Source of the DNA: Streptomyces torulosus
GTDB taxonomy: Bacteria > Actinomycetota > Actinomycetes > Streptomycetales > Streptomycetaceae
Assembly: GCF_001419765.1 (NCBI RefSeq)
Contig: NZ_LIRK01000240.1
Span: 1 to 35,198, forward strand
DNA length: 35,198 bases
Direction of reading: 5' to 3'
A model generated the notes under the pieces. It saw only the letters and a list, made by a program, of their open reading frames with translations, searched no databases and had not been told where the DNA came from. Position numbers and translations under genes: made by a program. Position 1 is the first letter of the stretch, and every line of letters starts with the position of its first letter. Shown here in pieces: positions 21,271-30,138 of this stretch.

Positions 21271-23073
21271 TCACAGCACGAGGGTGTGCCAGCCGGTGGC
21301 GATCTCCTCGGCGACGGCGGGCGGTTCGTCGTTCGTGAGCAGCTTGAGGAGTTCGGTGCCGTTGGCGGGACGGTCGGCTACGTCCAGGGTGAGTGCTCGG
21401 CGGGTGGCGTCGGCGAGGGTGGGGTCAAGTCGGTGGAGTGCGTCGAGAGCGGTGGTGTCCGGGCCGGTGTCGACGATGCGGCGGATGATGGCTCCGGTGC
21501 CGGCCGCGGTGAAGGGGCTGGAGCCGTGGGCCGCGCAGACGATGCAGCAGGCCCATGCCCAGACGTCGGCGGCGGGGCCGATATCCGTGTCGCCGAACTG
21601 CTCGGGTGCCATGTAGGTGAGAGTGCCGATGCCCATGCCGGTGCGGGTGATGCGGGTGGAGTCCATGAGGGTGGCGATGCCGAAGTCGAGCAGGCGTGGT
21701 CCGGCGTTGGTGAGCATGACGTTGGCGGGTTTGAGGTCGCGGTGGACCAGCCCGAGGCGGTGGATGTCGGCGAGTGCGGTCGCCATGGCCAGCGCGAGTG
21801 AGCGCAGGGCTTCGGCGGAGCGGAAGGGTCCCCGCTTGTTCAGGTGGGCGTTCAGGGTCTGGCCGTCGAGGAGTTCCATGGCCAGGTACGGGCGGCCGTC
21901 CGCCACACCGGTGTCGAGAACCTGGGCGGTGTAGGCGCTGGGGACCATGGCGAGCACTTCGGTCTCACGTTCGAAGCGGCGCAGCAGTTCGGGATCGTCC
22001 ACGAGACTCGGGTTGATGGTCTTGAGCGCGACCTGCGTGGCGGAGCCCTGGCGCCGGGCGAGGTAGACGGTTCCCATGCCGCCGGAGCCGATGCGGCCGA
22101 GGAGTTGGTAGGTGCCGAGAGTACGGGCCTCGTTGGGCCGCAGTGGCTGGTGCGCCGGGACACCGGAGCCGTCGACGTCGTGGTCGTGGTCGATCTGGGT
22201 CGGCACGTAGGGCACGGCGACAGGCGCGGGTGTGGCGGCGACCGGAACAGACGGTTTGGCGACGAGGGCGGGCGCGATCGCGCCGGGAGCGGGCGGCGCG
22301 GTCGCGGAGACGGGCGGCGTGCCGGCGGGGACCCGCGGGTTGCCGACGTGGACGGGCGGTGTGGAGTGAGGCACGGACGAGGTCGGTGCGGCCCAATCGG
22401 CCGTCCCGGGCGCGGCTGCGGAGGAGACGGCCGTGGAGGGGGCGGCCTCGACCGCGGTGGTGACGTCGGCGGGACGGAAGCTGAGGAGCAGGGCGACCAG
22501 GTTGAAGACCAGCAGCGCCACCGCCGTCGCGACCGACGACAGGAACGCTGCGAACACCCCGACCACGAGGACGTGCCAGACCTGGGTGCGGAGGCGTCGG
22601 TCGTTCCAGACCGCCGATGGCATACCGATGGTGTACAGGTTGCGTTGAGTGAAGTACCACGCCGCGAGGCAGGCCACCCACACCGGGAGGGTGTAGGCGA
22701 GGTCGGCCGTCCCCTCCCATGCGTATCGCTCGCGCCCTGCAAGGAACGGCGAGTCCCCCATGACGAAGACGCTGCCCGCTTCGTAGGACGGCAGGCCCCA
22801 TTCCTCCAGCCTGTACGGATCCACTGTGAGCAGAAGCAGGACGGCCGCCCGGAGCGCGAGGTCCGAGTACAGCGCGAAGCTGTGTTTTACCGCGCCCCCC
22901 TCGGAAACGGGAAGAGCCCAGCTGCGGATGCTCGACTGTGCGCGGCGTAGCTGCGACCAGGTCACCAGGCGAAGCAGCAGCACCGCCGCCGCGAGCCGCA
23001 GCGTGTCACTACTCGTCAGGACTTCACGGACCTGCGAATAAGCATCAGCCGCCAGATGCACCGAATCGGTCAT
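21271..23073 (-). CDS. Ser/Thr protein kinase with N-terminal membrane domain
   Basis: 600-aa Hanks-type kinase with reversed topology. Residues ~24-42, 70-86, 124-143 and 165-199 are hydrophobic membrane segments, followed by a Pro/Ala/Val-rich linker (~205-315) and then the kinase domain (~320-595). Catalytic features are all present: GSGGMG (330s), K351, HRDLKPAN (444-451), DFG (463-465) and APE. Most actinobacterial PASTA-type kinases have the kinase first and a single membrane helix after it. The ATG at 23073 is chosen because GGAGG sits 8 bases upstream; the frame stays open for 65 more codons of unlike sequence. The last 100 or so residues contain no extracellular sensor, so signal input probably comes through the membrane bundle. 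Confidence 0.9.
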   Translation of the reverse strand: MTDSVHLAADAYSQVREVLTSSDTLRLAAAVLLLRLVTWSQLRRAQSSIRSWALPVSEGGAVKHSFALYSDLALRAAVLLLLTVDPYRLEEWGLPSYEAGSVFVMGDSPFLAGRERYAWEGTADLAYTLPVWVACLAAWYFTQRNLYTIGMPSAVWNDRRLRTQVWHVLVVGVFAAFLSSVATAVALLVFNLVALLLSFRPADVTTAVEAAPSTAVSSAAAPGTADWAAPTSSVPHSTPPVHVGNPRVPAGTPPVSATAPPAPGAIAPALVAKPSVPVAATPAPVAVPYVPTQIDHDHDVDGSGVPAHQPLRPNEARTLGTYQLLGRIGSGGMGTVYLARRQGSATQVALKTINPSLVDDPELLRRFERETEVLAMVPSAYTAQVLDTGVADGRPYLAMELLDGQTLNAHLNKRGPFRSAEALRSLALAMATALADIHRLGLVHRDLKPANVMLTNAGPRLLDFGIATLMDSTRITRTGMGIGTLTYMAPEQFGDTDIGPAADVWAWACCIVCAAHGSSPFTAAGTGAIIRRIVDTGPDTTALDALHRLDPTLADATRRALTLDVADRPANGTELLKLLTNDEPPAVAEEIATGWHTLVL

Positions 23074-23305
23074 ATCCCCCGCCTCCACGCTCACTGCCCG
23101 AAGCGGCGCCCCCGCCCCCTGGGGCGCACTATAACGCCACCGCGTAGTCACGGGGACACCCTTGGTGACGAAGCTGCTGGCCGTGCGGTTAGCAGTGAGC
23201 CCACCGACCGCCGACCGGTGATCGTCGTCGGTACCAGCCCTTTCATCGCGCCGGTTGCCGATCTTCACGGCGCCTGGGACGGTGTCGTGGTCCAGGGCGG
23301 CCAGG

Positions 23306-24733
23306 TCAGTCCGACGCGTGTACGTGTGCCTCCCGGCCGTTGTTTCTGGCGAGCGTCTCGGGGCGTAGCACGCGCTGGAGTTCGTCGGCGGTGAGGAGGT
23401 CTTGGGCCAGGACCACGTCGGCCACCGGCAGGCTTCTGTCCAGGGCCTCCTGTGCGGCGGCGCTGGCCCTCGCGTAGCCGATGACGGGGGTGAGGGCGGT
23501 GACGATCCCGATGGTGTTGTGCACGACCGCGCGCAGGTGCTCGCGGTTGGCGGTGATGCCGTTCACGCAGCGGTCGGCCAGTGTCAGGCATCCGGCCTCC
23601 AGCTGACCGATGCTTTCGAACAGGCAGTGGGCGATGACCGGTTCGAAGGCGTTGAGCTGGAGCTGACCCGCTTCGGCGGCCATGGTGATGGTGATGTCGT
23701 TGCCGATGGCCTTGAAGGCGATCTGGTTGACGACCTCGGGGATCACCGGGTTGACCTTGCCGGGCATGATGCTGGAGCCGGCCTGTACCGCGGGGAGGTT
23801 GATCTCGCCGAGGCCGGCGCGGGGCCCCGAGGACAGCAGACGCAGGTCGTTGCAGGTCTTGGAGAGCTTGACGGCGATCCGCTTGAGCACCCCGGAGAGC
23901 TGGACGAACGCTCCCGCGTCCTGGGTCGCCTCCACGAGGTCGGCGGCGGTGGACAGGGGCTCGCCGGTGATGGCGCTGAGGTGGGCGCAGGCCAGTGCCG
24001 CGTAGCGGGGGTGGGAGTTGAGGCCGGTCCCGATGGCCGTACCTCCGAGGTTGATCTCCCGGATGAGGGCGCTCGCTTCGGTCAGCCGCTGTTCGTCCTC
24101 GGCCAGCATCACCGCGTACGCGCCGAACTCCTGGCCGAGCGTCATGGGTACCGCGTCCTGCAGTTGGGTGCGGCCGGTCTTGACGACGTCGGCGAACTCG
24201 TCGGCCTTCGCCCGGAAGGCCTGCCGCAGGGTGGCCATGGCCTGTTGGAGACGGTGCGTGCTTGCCTGGAGGGCCACCTTGACCGCCGTTGGGTATGCGT
24301 CGTTGGTGCTCTGCCCGGCGTTCACGTCGTCGAGGGGGTGCAGGTGGTGGTAGTCGCCGCGGTGGTGACCGAGGAGTTCGAGTGCCCGGTTGGCTATGAC
24401 CTCGTTCGCGTTCATGTTGGTGGACGTGCCCGCGCCGCCCTGCATGACGTCCACGACGAACTGGTCGTGGAGCTTGCCGGAGCGGATCTCCTCGCAGGCG
24501 GTGACGATGGCCTCGGCCTTGTCCGCCTGCAGGAGTCCCAGATCGCGGTTGGCCAGCGCCGCGGCCTGCTTGACGGCCGCCAGCCCGTTGACCAGGTCTC
24601 GGTGGGCGGAGATACGGGTGCCGGTGATGGGGAAGTTGTGCACCGCTCGGAGGGTGTGGATGCCGAAGTAGGCGTACCGGGGCACCGGAAGGTCGCCGAG
24701 GAGGTCGTGCTCGTAGCGGAACTCGTCGTCCAT
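23306..24733 (-). CDS. aspA: Aspartate ammonia-lyase
   Basis: Fumarase/aspartase superfamily enzyme (475 aa) catalysing L-aspartate to fumarate plus ammonia. The signature loop GSSIMPGKVNP lies near residues 317-327; GTSTNMNANEV, the HPLDDVNAGQSTND block and GRTQLQDAVPMTLGQEF complete the active site. The N-terminus MDDEFRYEHDLLGDLPVP matches AspA rather than FumC. The ATG at 24733 has AGGAG 11 bases upstream; an in-frame GTG at 24766 lacks a site. It lies downstream of a GluABCD-type transporter on the same strand, so imported aspartate (or glutamate after transamination) would be turned into fumarate for the TCA cycle. Confidence 0.93.
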   Translation of the reverse strand: MDDEFRYEHDLLGDLPVPRYAYFGIHTLRAVHNFPITGTRISAHRDLVNGLAAVKQAAALANRDLGLLQADKAEAIVTACEEIRSGKLHDQFVVDVMQGGAGTSTNMNANEVIANRALELLGHHRGDYHHLHPLDDVNAGQSTNDAYPTAVKVALQASTHRLQQAMATLRQAFRAKADEFADVVKTGRTQLQDAVPMTLGQEFGAYAVMLAEDEQRLTEASALIREINLGGTAIGTGLNSHPRYAALACAHLSAITGEPLSTAADLVEATQDAGAFVQLSGVLKRIAVKLSKTCNDLRLLSSGPRAGLGEINLPAVQAGSSIMPGKVNPVIPEVVNQIAFKAIGNDITITMAAEAGQLQLNAFEPVIAHCLFESIGQLEAGCLTLADRCVNGITANREHLRAVVHNTIGIVTALTPVIGYARASAAAQEALDRSLPVADVVLAQDLLTADELQRVLRPETLARNNGREAHVHASD

Positions 24734-24870
24734 GAGGGGTTCTACTCCTGATCTGGGCGCTGTCACCGTGAGTTTGCGGCCGACTGTGGGTCACGCCGGA
24801 TTCGGGCCATGCCTGCGGCGTGGTGGCTGAGTCGGGGGCGCGTCCCCGCGTTCAGGCGGGCCACGTCCAC

Positions 24871-24913
24871 CTGTTCCGGTAAGCCGCAGTCCCCTTGTTC
24901 CGGTGGGCCGCAG
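24871..24913. repeat. Two-copy 25-bp-period direct repeat upstream of aspA
   Basis: TGTTCCGGTAAGCCGCAG (from 24872) and TGTTCCGGTGGGCCGCAG (from 24897) recur exactly 25 bp apart, with two mismatches in 18. They sit in the 236-bp gap between the last permease gene and aspA, on the promoter side of aspA. They could be tandem regulator sites or simply a local duplication. Confidence 0.55.
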
Positions 24914-24969
24914 GCCCGCCCAGGTGGTGGGGCTGCGGCCAGTCCCGGGGGTCGTTGTCCGCGTCGGTG

Positions 24970-25860
24970 TCAGAGCGGTTTGGCGAGGGCGTTGTCCATG
25001 GGGGCGGGCTGAGGTGTGGCCGTGTCCCTGGCGGGCCCGCGCGTCACCTTTCTGCCCTTGCTGATCCGCTGCTGCAGCCAGCGCGCCAACGCGTCGAGGG
25101 CCGTGTTGATCGCGATGAATATCGCCGCCACGAGCAGTGCGGCCGGGATCACGTTGGAGAAGTTGGCGGCGATGCCGTTCAGGCCTCGGTCGACGAGTTC
25201 GTCGTAACCGACGATGAAGCCCAGGGCGGAGTCCTTCAGCAGGACGATGAACTGGCTGATGATGGCCGGCATCATGGCGACGATCGCCTGGGGCATCAGG
25301 ACGAGCACCATCATCTGGCCCTTGGGCATGCCGAGCGCCCTTGCGGCCTCCGCCTGTCCCTTGGGAAGGCTGTTCACTCCGGCCCGGAGCGTCTCCGCGA
25401 TCACCGACCCGTTGTAGAGGGTGAGGCCGAGGACCACGGCGGCGAACGGGGACATGGTCGTCCCGGTGAGCGCGAAGGAGCCGAAGAAGGCGCAGAAGAT
25501 GAGCAGCAGGAGCGGAACGGCCCGGAAGAACTCCACGACCGCTGCTGCGGGTACACGGATCCAGGCGTGGTCGGACATCCGGGCGGTCGCGAAGACCAGC
25601 CCGAAGGCGCCCGCGAGCACGATCCCGAGCCCCGCGGCCTTGAGCGTGCCCTCCAGACCCGGCAGGATGAACGTGGTCCAGACGTCCGCGCGCAGCAGGG
25701 GCTGCCATTTCTCGGCCGCCCACTGGTCACGCTCGTCGAACCGCGCGTACACCACGTATCCGAGCCAGGCGAAGGCGGCGGTGATCACGGCCGCCAGGAC
25801 CCGGTTGCGGATGACGCCCCGGCGGCCGGGGACCTCGTACAGATTCGAGTGACCGCTCAT
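24970..25860 (-). CDS. gluD: Glutamate/aspartate-type ABC transporter permease
   Basis: 296-aa inner-membrane permease of the polar amino acid (PAAT/HAAT) class, paired with the permease encoded immediately upstream. An N-terminal helix precedes a longish extracellular loop, then the conserved permease core follows. The EAA loop that docks the ATPase reads AEAARALGMPKGQ, followed by LVLMPQAI. The ATG at 25860 overlaps the upstream permease stop by 4 bases. It is longer than its partner (222 aa), as is usual for GluD versus GluC. The C-terminal 30 residues are basic and Pro/Ala-rich, probably cytoplasmic. Confidence 0.92.
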   Translation of the reverse strand: MSGHSNLYEVPGRRGVIRNRVLAAVITAAFAWLGYVVYARFDERDQWAAEKWQPLLRADVWTTFILPGLEGTLKAAGLGIVLAGAFGLVFATARMSDHAWIRVPAAAVVEFFRAVPLLLLIFCAFFGSFALTGTTMSPFAAVVLGLTLYNGSVIAETLRAGVNSLPKGQAEAARALGMPKGQMMVLVLMPQAIVAMMPAIISQFIVLLKDSALGFIVGYDELVDRGLNGIAANFSNVIPAALLVAAIFIAINTALDALARWLQQRISKGRKVTRGPARDTATPQPAPMDNALAKPL

Positions 25861-26525
25861 CGGGCCACCGCCAGGCGACGCGAGAGCCAGCCGAACAGCA
25901 GGCCGGTCGGCAGGCACAGCACCAGGAAGCCCGCCGCGAAGCCGAGGAAGATCTGGATCACTTGGTCGCCGTAGATTTCGATCATCTCCCGCATGCGGAC
26001 GGAGGCTTCCGCGACCCCTGCCACGAGGGCGACGGTGGTGTTCTTGGTCAGCGCGATCAGAATGCTTCCGAGTGGTGGAATCACCGCCCGGAACGCCTGG
26101 GGCAGCACGACGAAGCCCAGGGTCTGACCGAACCCGAGCCCTACGGCCCGGGCCGCCTCCGCCTGGCCGACGGGGACGGTGTTGATGCCCGACCGCAGGG
26201 CCTCGCACACGAACGCCGAGGTGTACGCGGTCAGGCCGAGGACGGCGAGCCAGTAGTTGTTGACGCTGATCTGCGCGGAGAACTCCACTCCCAGATTGGC
26301 GCCCACGCCCAGGCTGGTGAACAGCAGGACCAGGGTGAGCGGGGTGTTGCGCGCCACCGTCACATAGACCTGTGAGGCGGTGCGCAGCACCGGGAGGGGG
26401 GAGACGCGCATCCCGCTCAGCACGGTGCCCAGCACGAGTGAGCCGAGGGCGCTGACAGCGGTGAGCCGTAGGGTCATCCAGAACGCGGCGAGGATCGTTG
26501 CTCGCTCGGTGAACAGTGCGTCCAT
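25857..26525 (-). CDS. gluC: Glutamate/aspartate-type ABC transporter permease
   Basis: 222-aa permease with about five transmembrane helices; the ATPase-docking EAA loop is AEAARAVGLGFGQ followed by FVVLPQAFR. Conserved RNTPLTLVLLF and ALTKNTTVALVAG segments identify the polar amino acid transporter family. The ATG at 26525 has GAAGG just upstream. It is stop-to-start coupled (ATGA) to the second permease gene, giving the heterodimeric channel of a GluABCD system. Confidence 0.92.
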   Translation of the reverse strand: MDALFTERATILAAFWMTLRLTAVSALGSLVLGTVLSGMRVSPLPVLRTASQVYVTVARNTPLTLVLLFTSLGVGANLGVEFSAQISVNNYWLAVLGLTAYTSAFVCEALRSGINTVPVGQAEAARAVGLGFGQTLGFVVLPQAFRAVIPPLGSILIALTKNTTVALVAGVAEASVRMREMIEIYGDQVIQIFLGFAAGFLVLCLPTGLLFGWLSRRLAVAR

Positions 26526-26599
26526 CAGTACCTTCAATCGGGGCGGGGCCGGGCTGTGCGGTCGCGTGTCGCCCGGTGGCCCGCCGTTCGGCGTCGTCG

Positions 26600-27430
26600 T
26601 CAGTACCGCTCGAGGCGCGGGACGCGGAATCCGGAGTCGGAGAGGTTGGACTTGAGCGCTATGGCCCAGGAGCCGTCGGACACCATCTTGGCCAGCGCGT
26701 CGTTGACCGCGTCCCGGCCCTTCTTGTCGTCCTTCTTCAGCCCGATGCCGTACTTCTCCTCGCTGAAGGGCGAGTCGAGCACCTTCAGCTTGCCGGGGTG
26801 CTGGGCCGCGTAGCCGTAGAGGATGGAGTTGTCGGTGGTGACCGCGTCCAACTGGCCGGTGAGCACCCGGTCCACGCATGCGGAGTAGGTCCGTTCCTCC
26901 TGGAGCTGCACGTCCTTGGCGTACTTGTCCTTGATCAGCTGCGCGGAGGTCGAGCCCGCGACCGAACACAGCTTCTTGCCGTCGAGCGACTTCGGCCCCG
27001 TGATGCCCTTGTTGTCCTTGCGGACCATCAGGTCCTGGCCGGCGACCAGGTAGGGACCGGCGAAGGAGACCTTCTGCTTGCGGGCGTCGTTGATGGAGTA
27101 GGTGGCGACGACCATGTCGACCTGGCCCTGCTGGAGGAACGCCTCCCTGTTGGCCGACACGGCCTCCTTGAAGGTGATGTCCTTCTGGTCGACTCCGAGC
27201 TCCTTGGCGACGTACTTGGCGACGTCGATGTCGAAGCCGGTGAAGGAGCCGTCAGGGGTGCGCAGGCCCAGCCCGGGCTGGTCGGCCTTCACGCCGATGA
27301 CGAGCTTCTTGTCCTTCGCGGCCCGGTCGACGATGGACGATCCGGTGTCGTCGCCGCCGTTTCCGCAGGCGCCGACGCCCAGTACGACGATCACGGAGGT
27401 GAGAGCGATGCTGATCAGTCTCTTGGACAT
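26600..27430 (-). CDS. gluB: Glutamate-type ABC transporter substrate-binding lipoprotein
   Basis: 276-aa periplasmic-binding-protein type 2 lipoprotein anchored outside the membrane. The signal peptide (MSKRLISIALTSVIVVLGVG) ends in a lipobox with lipid-attachment C22. Ligand-pocket regions seen include TGFDIDVAKYVAKELG, VVATYSINDARKQKV (the Arg expected to hold the ligand's alpha-carboxylate) and CSVAGSTSAQ. Two cysteines (in LCSVAGST and YSACVDRV) could form the disulphide common in GluB-like proteins. The ATG at 27430 has AAGGA 7 bases upstream. Acidic amino acid specificity is inferred from family and from the neighbouring aspA. Confidence 0.92.
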   Translation of the reverse strand: MSKRLISIALTSVIVVLGVGACGNGGDDTGSSIVDRAAKDKKLVIGVKADQPGLGLRTPDGSFTGFDIDVAKYVAKELGVDQKDITFKEAVSANREAFLQQGQVDMVVATYSINDARKQKVSFAGPYLVAGQDLMVRKDNKGITGPKSLDGKKLCSVAGSTSAQLIKDKYAKDVQLQEERTYSACVDRVLTGQLDAVTTDNSILYGYAAQHPGKLKVLDSPFSEEKYGIGLKKDDKKGRDAVNDALAKMVSDGSWAIALKSNLSDSGFRVPRLERY

Positions 27431-27512
27431 GCTGATTCCTTCGATGGCAGACGGGAAGAGGGTCTGGATGTGCGGGTGCGCCCGGCCCTCGGACGGCCGG
27501 CCGGTCCGGGTG

Positions 27513-28292
27513 TCAGTGGGTGAGGATCTTGGCGAGGAACGCCTGGGCGCGTTCGCTGCGCGGGTTGTCGAAGAACTCATGGGGGGTGTTCTCCTCGACG
27601 ATCTGGCCGTCGGCCATGAACACGACGCGATCGGCGGCCCGGCGGGCGAAGCCCATCTCGTGCGTCACCACGACCATCGTCATGCCGTCCCGGGCGAGGG
27701 CCGTCATCACGTCCAGCACCTCGTTGACCATCTCCGGGTCGAGGGCGGAGGTCGGCTCGTCGAAGAGGATCACCTTCGGGTCCATGGCCAGCGCCCGGGC
27801 GATGGCCACCCGCTGCTGCTGTCCTCCGGACAGTTGGGCCGGGTACTTGTGGGCCTGACTGCCGATACCGACGCGGTCGAGGAGTTCGTGGGCGCGCTGC
27901 TCGGCGGCCCTCCGGTTCTGCTTCAGCACCTTGACCGGGGCGAGGGTGACGTTGTCCAGGACGGTCTTGTGGGCGAAGAGGTTGAAGCCCTGGAAGACCA
28001 TGCCTACTTCGGCGCGCAGTCGTGCGAGCTGCCTGCCTTCGGTGGGCAACGGCGTGCCGTCGACGGTGATGGCGCCGGAGTCGATCGTCTCCAGCCGGTT
28101 GATGGCGCGGCAGAGCGTGGACTTGCCTGATCCCGAGGGACCGATCAGCACCACGACCTCACCGCGGCTCACGGCCAGGTCGATGTCCTTCAGCACATGC
28201 AGGGGCCCGTAGTGCTTGTTGACCTTGTCGAGCACCACCAAGTCGGTGCTCGGCACCGCCCGCTGATGCGTCGCGGACATAACCTTGGTCAT
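27513..28292 (-). CDS. gluA: Glutamate-type ABC transporter ATP-binding protein
   Basis: 259-aa ATPase powering the importer. Walker A is GPSGSGKST (51-59), signature LSGGQQQR (~154-161), Walker B VILFDEP (174-180) and the switch histidine VVVTHE; the Q-loop is VFQGFNLF. The ATG at 28292 has GGGAGGG 9 bases upstream; another in-frame ATG at 28301 is also possible. It is the first gene of the gluABCD set, 82 bp ahead of the binding protein. It starts downstream of a terminator that insulates it from the second binding-protein gene. Confidence 0.94.
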   Translation of the reverse strand: MTKVMSATHQRAVPSTDLVVLDKVNKHYGPLHVLKDIDLAVSRGEVVVLIGPSGSGKSTLCRAINRLETIDSGAITVDGTPLPTEGRQLARLRAEVGMVFQGFNLFAHKTVLDNVTLAPVKVLKQNRRAAEQRAHELLDRVGIGSQAHKYPAQLSGGQQQRVAIARALAMDPKVILFDEPTSALDPEMVNEVLDVMTALARDGMTMVVVTHEMGFARRAADRVVFMADGQIVEENTPHEFFDNPRSERAQAFLAKILTH

Positions 28293-28365
28293 GGGAAACA
28301 TCCCTCCCTTCCTCGGATTCGCCGACCGCGATGCCGTTCTCGGCGGCGATGGCGTCACCGTAGGA

Positions 28366-28398
28366 AAAGCGCACTCCCGCAAGGGGCTTGTGCGCTTT
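28366..28398 (-). terminator. Intrinsic terminator between the sensor operon and gluA
   Basis: Perfect 9-bp stem (AAAGCGCAC / GTGCGCTTT) with a 15-base loop, starting 5 bases after the second binding protein's stop codon on the minus strand. In that direction it ends GTGCGCTTTTCC, giving a short T-run, unusual for this GC-rich genome and the most canonical terminator in the window. Confidence 0.75.
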
Positions 28399-28402
28399 CT
28401 GC

Positions 28403-29299
28403 TCAGCGGGAGGGTGAGGAAAGGGAGGGTGAAGAGCGGGAAAGGGAGGGTGAAGAAGGGGAAAGGGACGGCTTGGCCGCCTTCGCGGACACGTTCATCA
28501 CGCCGATGGTGTCCCGGAATGCCTTGTCCCAGCGGCCGTCGCGCACGTACTGCTGGATCAGCCCGCTCAGATAGTCGCGGAAGTCGGTGTCGCCCCGGCG
28601 CACTCCGATGCCGTAGGGCTCCCTTCCGAACGGCTTGCCGACGAGCCGGACCGTGTCCGGATACTGGCTCATCATGCCCAGCAGGATGGACTCGTCCGTG
28701 CTGATCGCGTCGATCCGCCCGTCGACCAGCGCCGACATGCACTCGCTGTAGGTGTCGACGAGGACCAGTCGGGCGCGCGAGACCTCGCCCCGCAACCGCT
28801 GCGCGGACGTGGAGCCCGCCGCCGTGCACACGTCCCGGCCGGCGAGGTCGGCGAGGTCGTGGATGCCCCGTTCGTCGCGGCGGACCAGCACGTCCTGACT
28901 GGAGTAGTAGTACGGGTCGGTGAAGTCCACGAGTTTGCGGCGCTCTTCACTGATCGAGTACGTCGCCACCACGATGTCGACGACCCCGCGGCGCAGGAAG
29001 TCCTCGCGGTTGCGGGGCATGGTCTCGATGAACCGGATGTTGCGCTCGCTGCCGGTGAGGTCCTTGGCCACCATGCGGGCGATCTCCGCGTCGAATCCGG
29101 TGATCCGGCCGGTGGCGGGGTCCTTGTACCCGAAGAGCGGATGATCGAACTTGATGCCGACGGTGAACGTGCCCCGGTCCTCGATACGGGCCATGGCCGA
29201 TCCCCCGGGGAACCGTGCACCGGTGTCCGGACCGGGCAGGCCGCAGCCGCCGAGCACCAGACAGCTCAGCGCGGCCAGTACCGCGCGGCGAGAGGTCAT
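28403..29299 (-). CDS. Second GluB-like binding lipoprotein, coupled to a response regulator (probable sensor)
   Basis: 298-aa lipoprotein with signal peptide and lipobox LGGC (C19), paralogous to GluB in this window. Shared blocks are [38 protein letters not shown] and a PYGIGV strand. It has no permease or ATPase of its own: its ATG overlaps the stop of the response-regulator gene (ATGA), and a terminator separates it from gluA. That arrangement suggests it reports ligand to the neighbouring sensor kinase, though it could also feed the GluABCD permease. The C-terminal ~24 residues are Ser/Pro-rich low complexity ([10 protein letters not shown]) made by a DNA repeat. Confidence 0.88.
   Translation of the reverse strand: MTSRRAVLAALSCLVLGGCGLPGPDTGARFPGGSAMARIEDRGTFTVGIKFDHPLFGYKDPATGRITGFDAEIARMVAKDLTGSERNIRFIETMPRNREDFLRRGVVDIVVATYSISEERRKLVDFTDPYYYSSQDVLVRRDERGIHDLADLAGRDVCTAAGSTSAQRLRGEVSRARLVLVDTYSECMSALVDGRIDAISTDESILLGMMSQYPDTVRLVGKPFGREPYGIGVRRGDTDFRDYLSGLIQQYVRDGRWDKAFRDTIGVMNVSAKAAKPSLSPSSPSLSRSSPSLSSPSR
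28408..28468. repeat. Purine-rich imperfect tandem repeat in the lipoprotein 3' end
   Basis: GGGAGGGTGA recurs at 28408, 28423 and 28444, followed each time by A/G-rich sequence (periods 15 and 21 bp). On the coding strand it produces the Ser/Pro tail of the second binding protein. Slippage-prone DNA, so the tail length may vary between strains. Confidence 0.7.
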
Positions 29300-29985
29300 G
29301 AATCGCAGAAACGGTAGCGGTGCTGCGGCCGCCCCGACGACCCGTAGCGCAGGCTCGTCACGACGTCTCCCCGGTCGGCCAGATACTCGAGATACCGCCT
29401 GGCAGTGGCCCTGCTGATGCCGACGGCCTCGGCGGTCTCGTGAGCCGACAGATCCCGTCCCGCGGCGGCCAGCGCGTCGAGCACCACCCGCTCGGTCGCG
29501 GCCGAGATGCTCTTGGGCCGGACGACCGCGTCAAGGTGCAGGGAGCGGAAGACGCGGTCGATCGCGCGCTGCTCCACCATCCCCTCGCCGGCCGACAGGT
29601 GTGCCGACGCTGCCGCGTATCTGAGGAGGGTCTGTTCCACCGTGCCTGTCCGGGCGGGCTTGATCAGGTAGTAGAGGGCGCCGCGCTGCATCGCCGCCTG
29701 TACGGCGGCGGACTCCCTCCTGCCGGAGATCACGATGACGTCCGTGGGCGCGTAGTCGGGCCGTCGAAGCTGATGGGCCACGTCCAGGCCCGAGATGTCG
29801 GGCAGGTGCAGATCAAGGAGGACCAGGCGCGGTGCGAACCGGCGCGCGGCGGCCAGCGCCTCGCGCCCGGTGTGCGCGATGGCCACGACTTTGAACCCGG
29901 AAATACGGTTGACCTGCGCCCGCAGGGCAGTGGTGACGACCGGGTCGTCGTCCACGATGAGAAGGGTTATCTCCTTCGACGCCAT
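29296..29985 (-). CDS. CitB/DctR-type response regulator
   Basis: 229-aa regulator: receiver domain (residues ~6-125) with acidic pocket VDDD (11-14), phosphoacceptor D58 in LLDLHLP and the lysine in LIKPA. A C-terminal winged-helix follows (LDALAAAGRDLSAHETAEAV, ISRATARRYLEYLADRG), typical of CitB/DcuR/DctR regulators of di- and tricarboxylate or amino acid use. The ATG at 29985 has GAGGAG 7 bases upstream. It is divergent from a hybrid histidine kinase and ATGA-coupled to a binding lipoprotein. Likely targets are its own promoter and the gluABCD/aspA genes; this is inference. Confidence 0.9.
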   Translation of the reverse strand: MASKEITLLIVDDDPVVTTALRAQVNRISGFKVVAIAHTGREALAAARRFAPRLVLLDLHLPDISGLDVAHQLRRPDYAPTDVIVISGRRESAAVQAAMQRGALYYLIKPARTGTVEQTLLRYAAASAHLSAGEGMVEQRAIDRVFRSLHLDAVVRPKSISAATERVVLDALAAAGRDLSAHETAEAVGISRATARRYLEYLADRGDVVTSLRYGSSGRPQHRYRFCDS

Positions 29986-30061
29986 CGCCACGCTCCTCGT
30001 TTCGGCGACCGTCCAGACGACCCCATAGATTCTCAATCGACGCGGTGTCCCCTCGGCATTT

Positions 30062-30095
30062 TGAGCATTGTGCTCACCGCAAATGTCTCTTTCAA
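30062..30095 (-). promoter_or_regulatory. Promoter of the response regulator/lipoprotein operon with overlapping palindrome
   Basis: On the minus strand a -35-like TTGAAA (30095-30090) and a -10-like CACAAT (30072-30067) are separated by exactly 17 bp, giving a leader of about 75 bases to the ATG at 29985. A perfect palindrome TGAGCA-TTG-TGCTCA (30062-30076) covers the -10 element, a position suited to a repressor or autoregulating response regulator. The whole divergent spacer is notably AT-rich, including a T7 run at 30111-30117. On the plus strand TTGACC at 30100-30105 could be the kinase -35, without a clear -10. Confidence 0.55.
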
Positions 30096-30138
30096 CCGCT
30101 TGACCTACTATTTTTTTCCCGACAACCACTCTTGTACT

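Noticed and set aside
24034..24900. Plus-strand open frames antisense to aspA
   Set aside because: Mirror of the aspartate ammonia-lyase codons, with no recognised domains.
30108..30120. T-run at 30111-30117 as an intrinsic terminator
   Set aside because: No GC-rich stem precedes it on either strand in the right direction; it lies in a divergent promoter spacer and is better explained as AT-rich promoter DNA.
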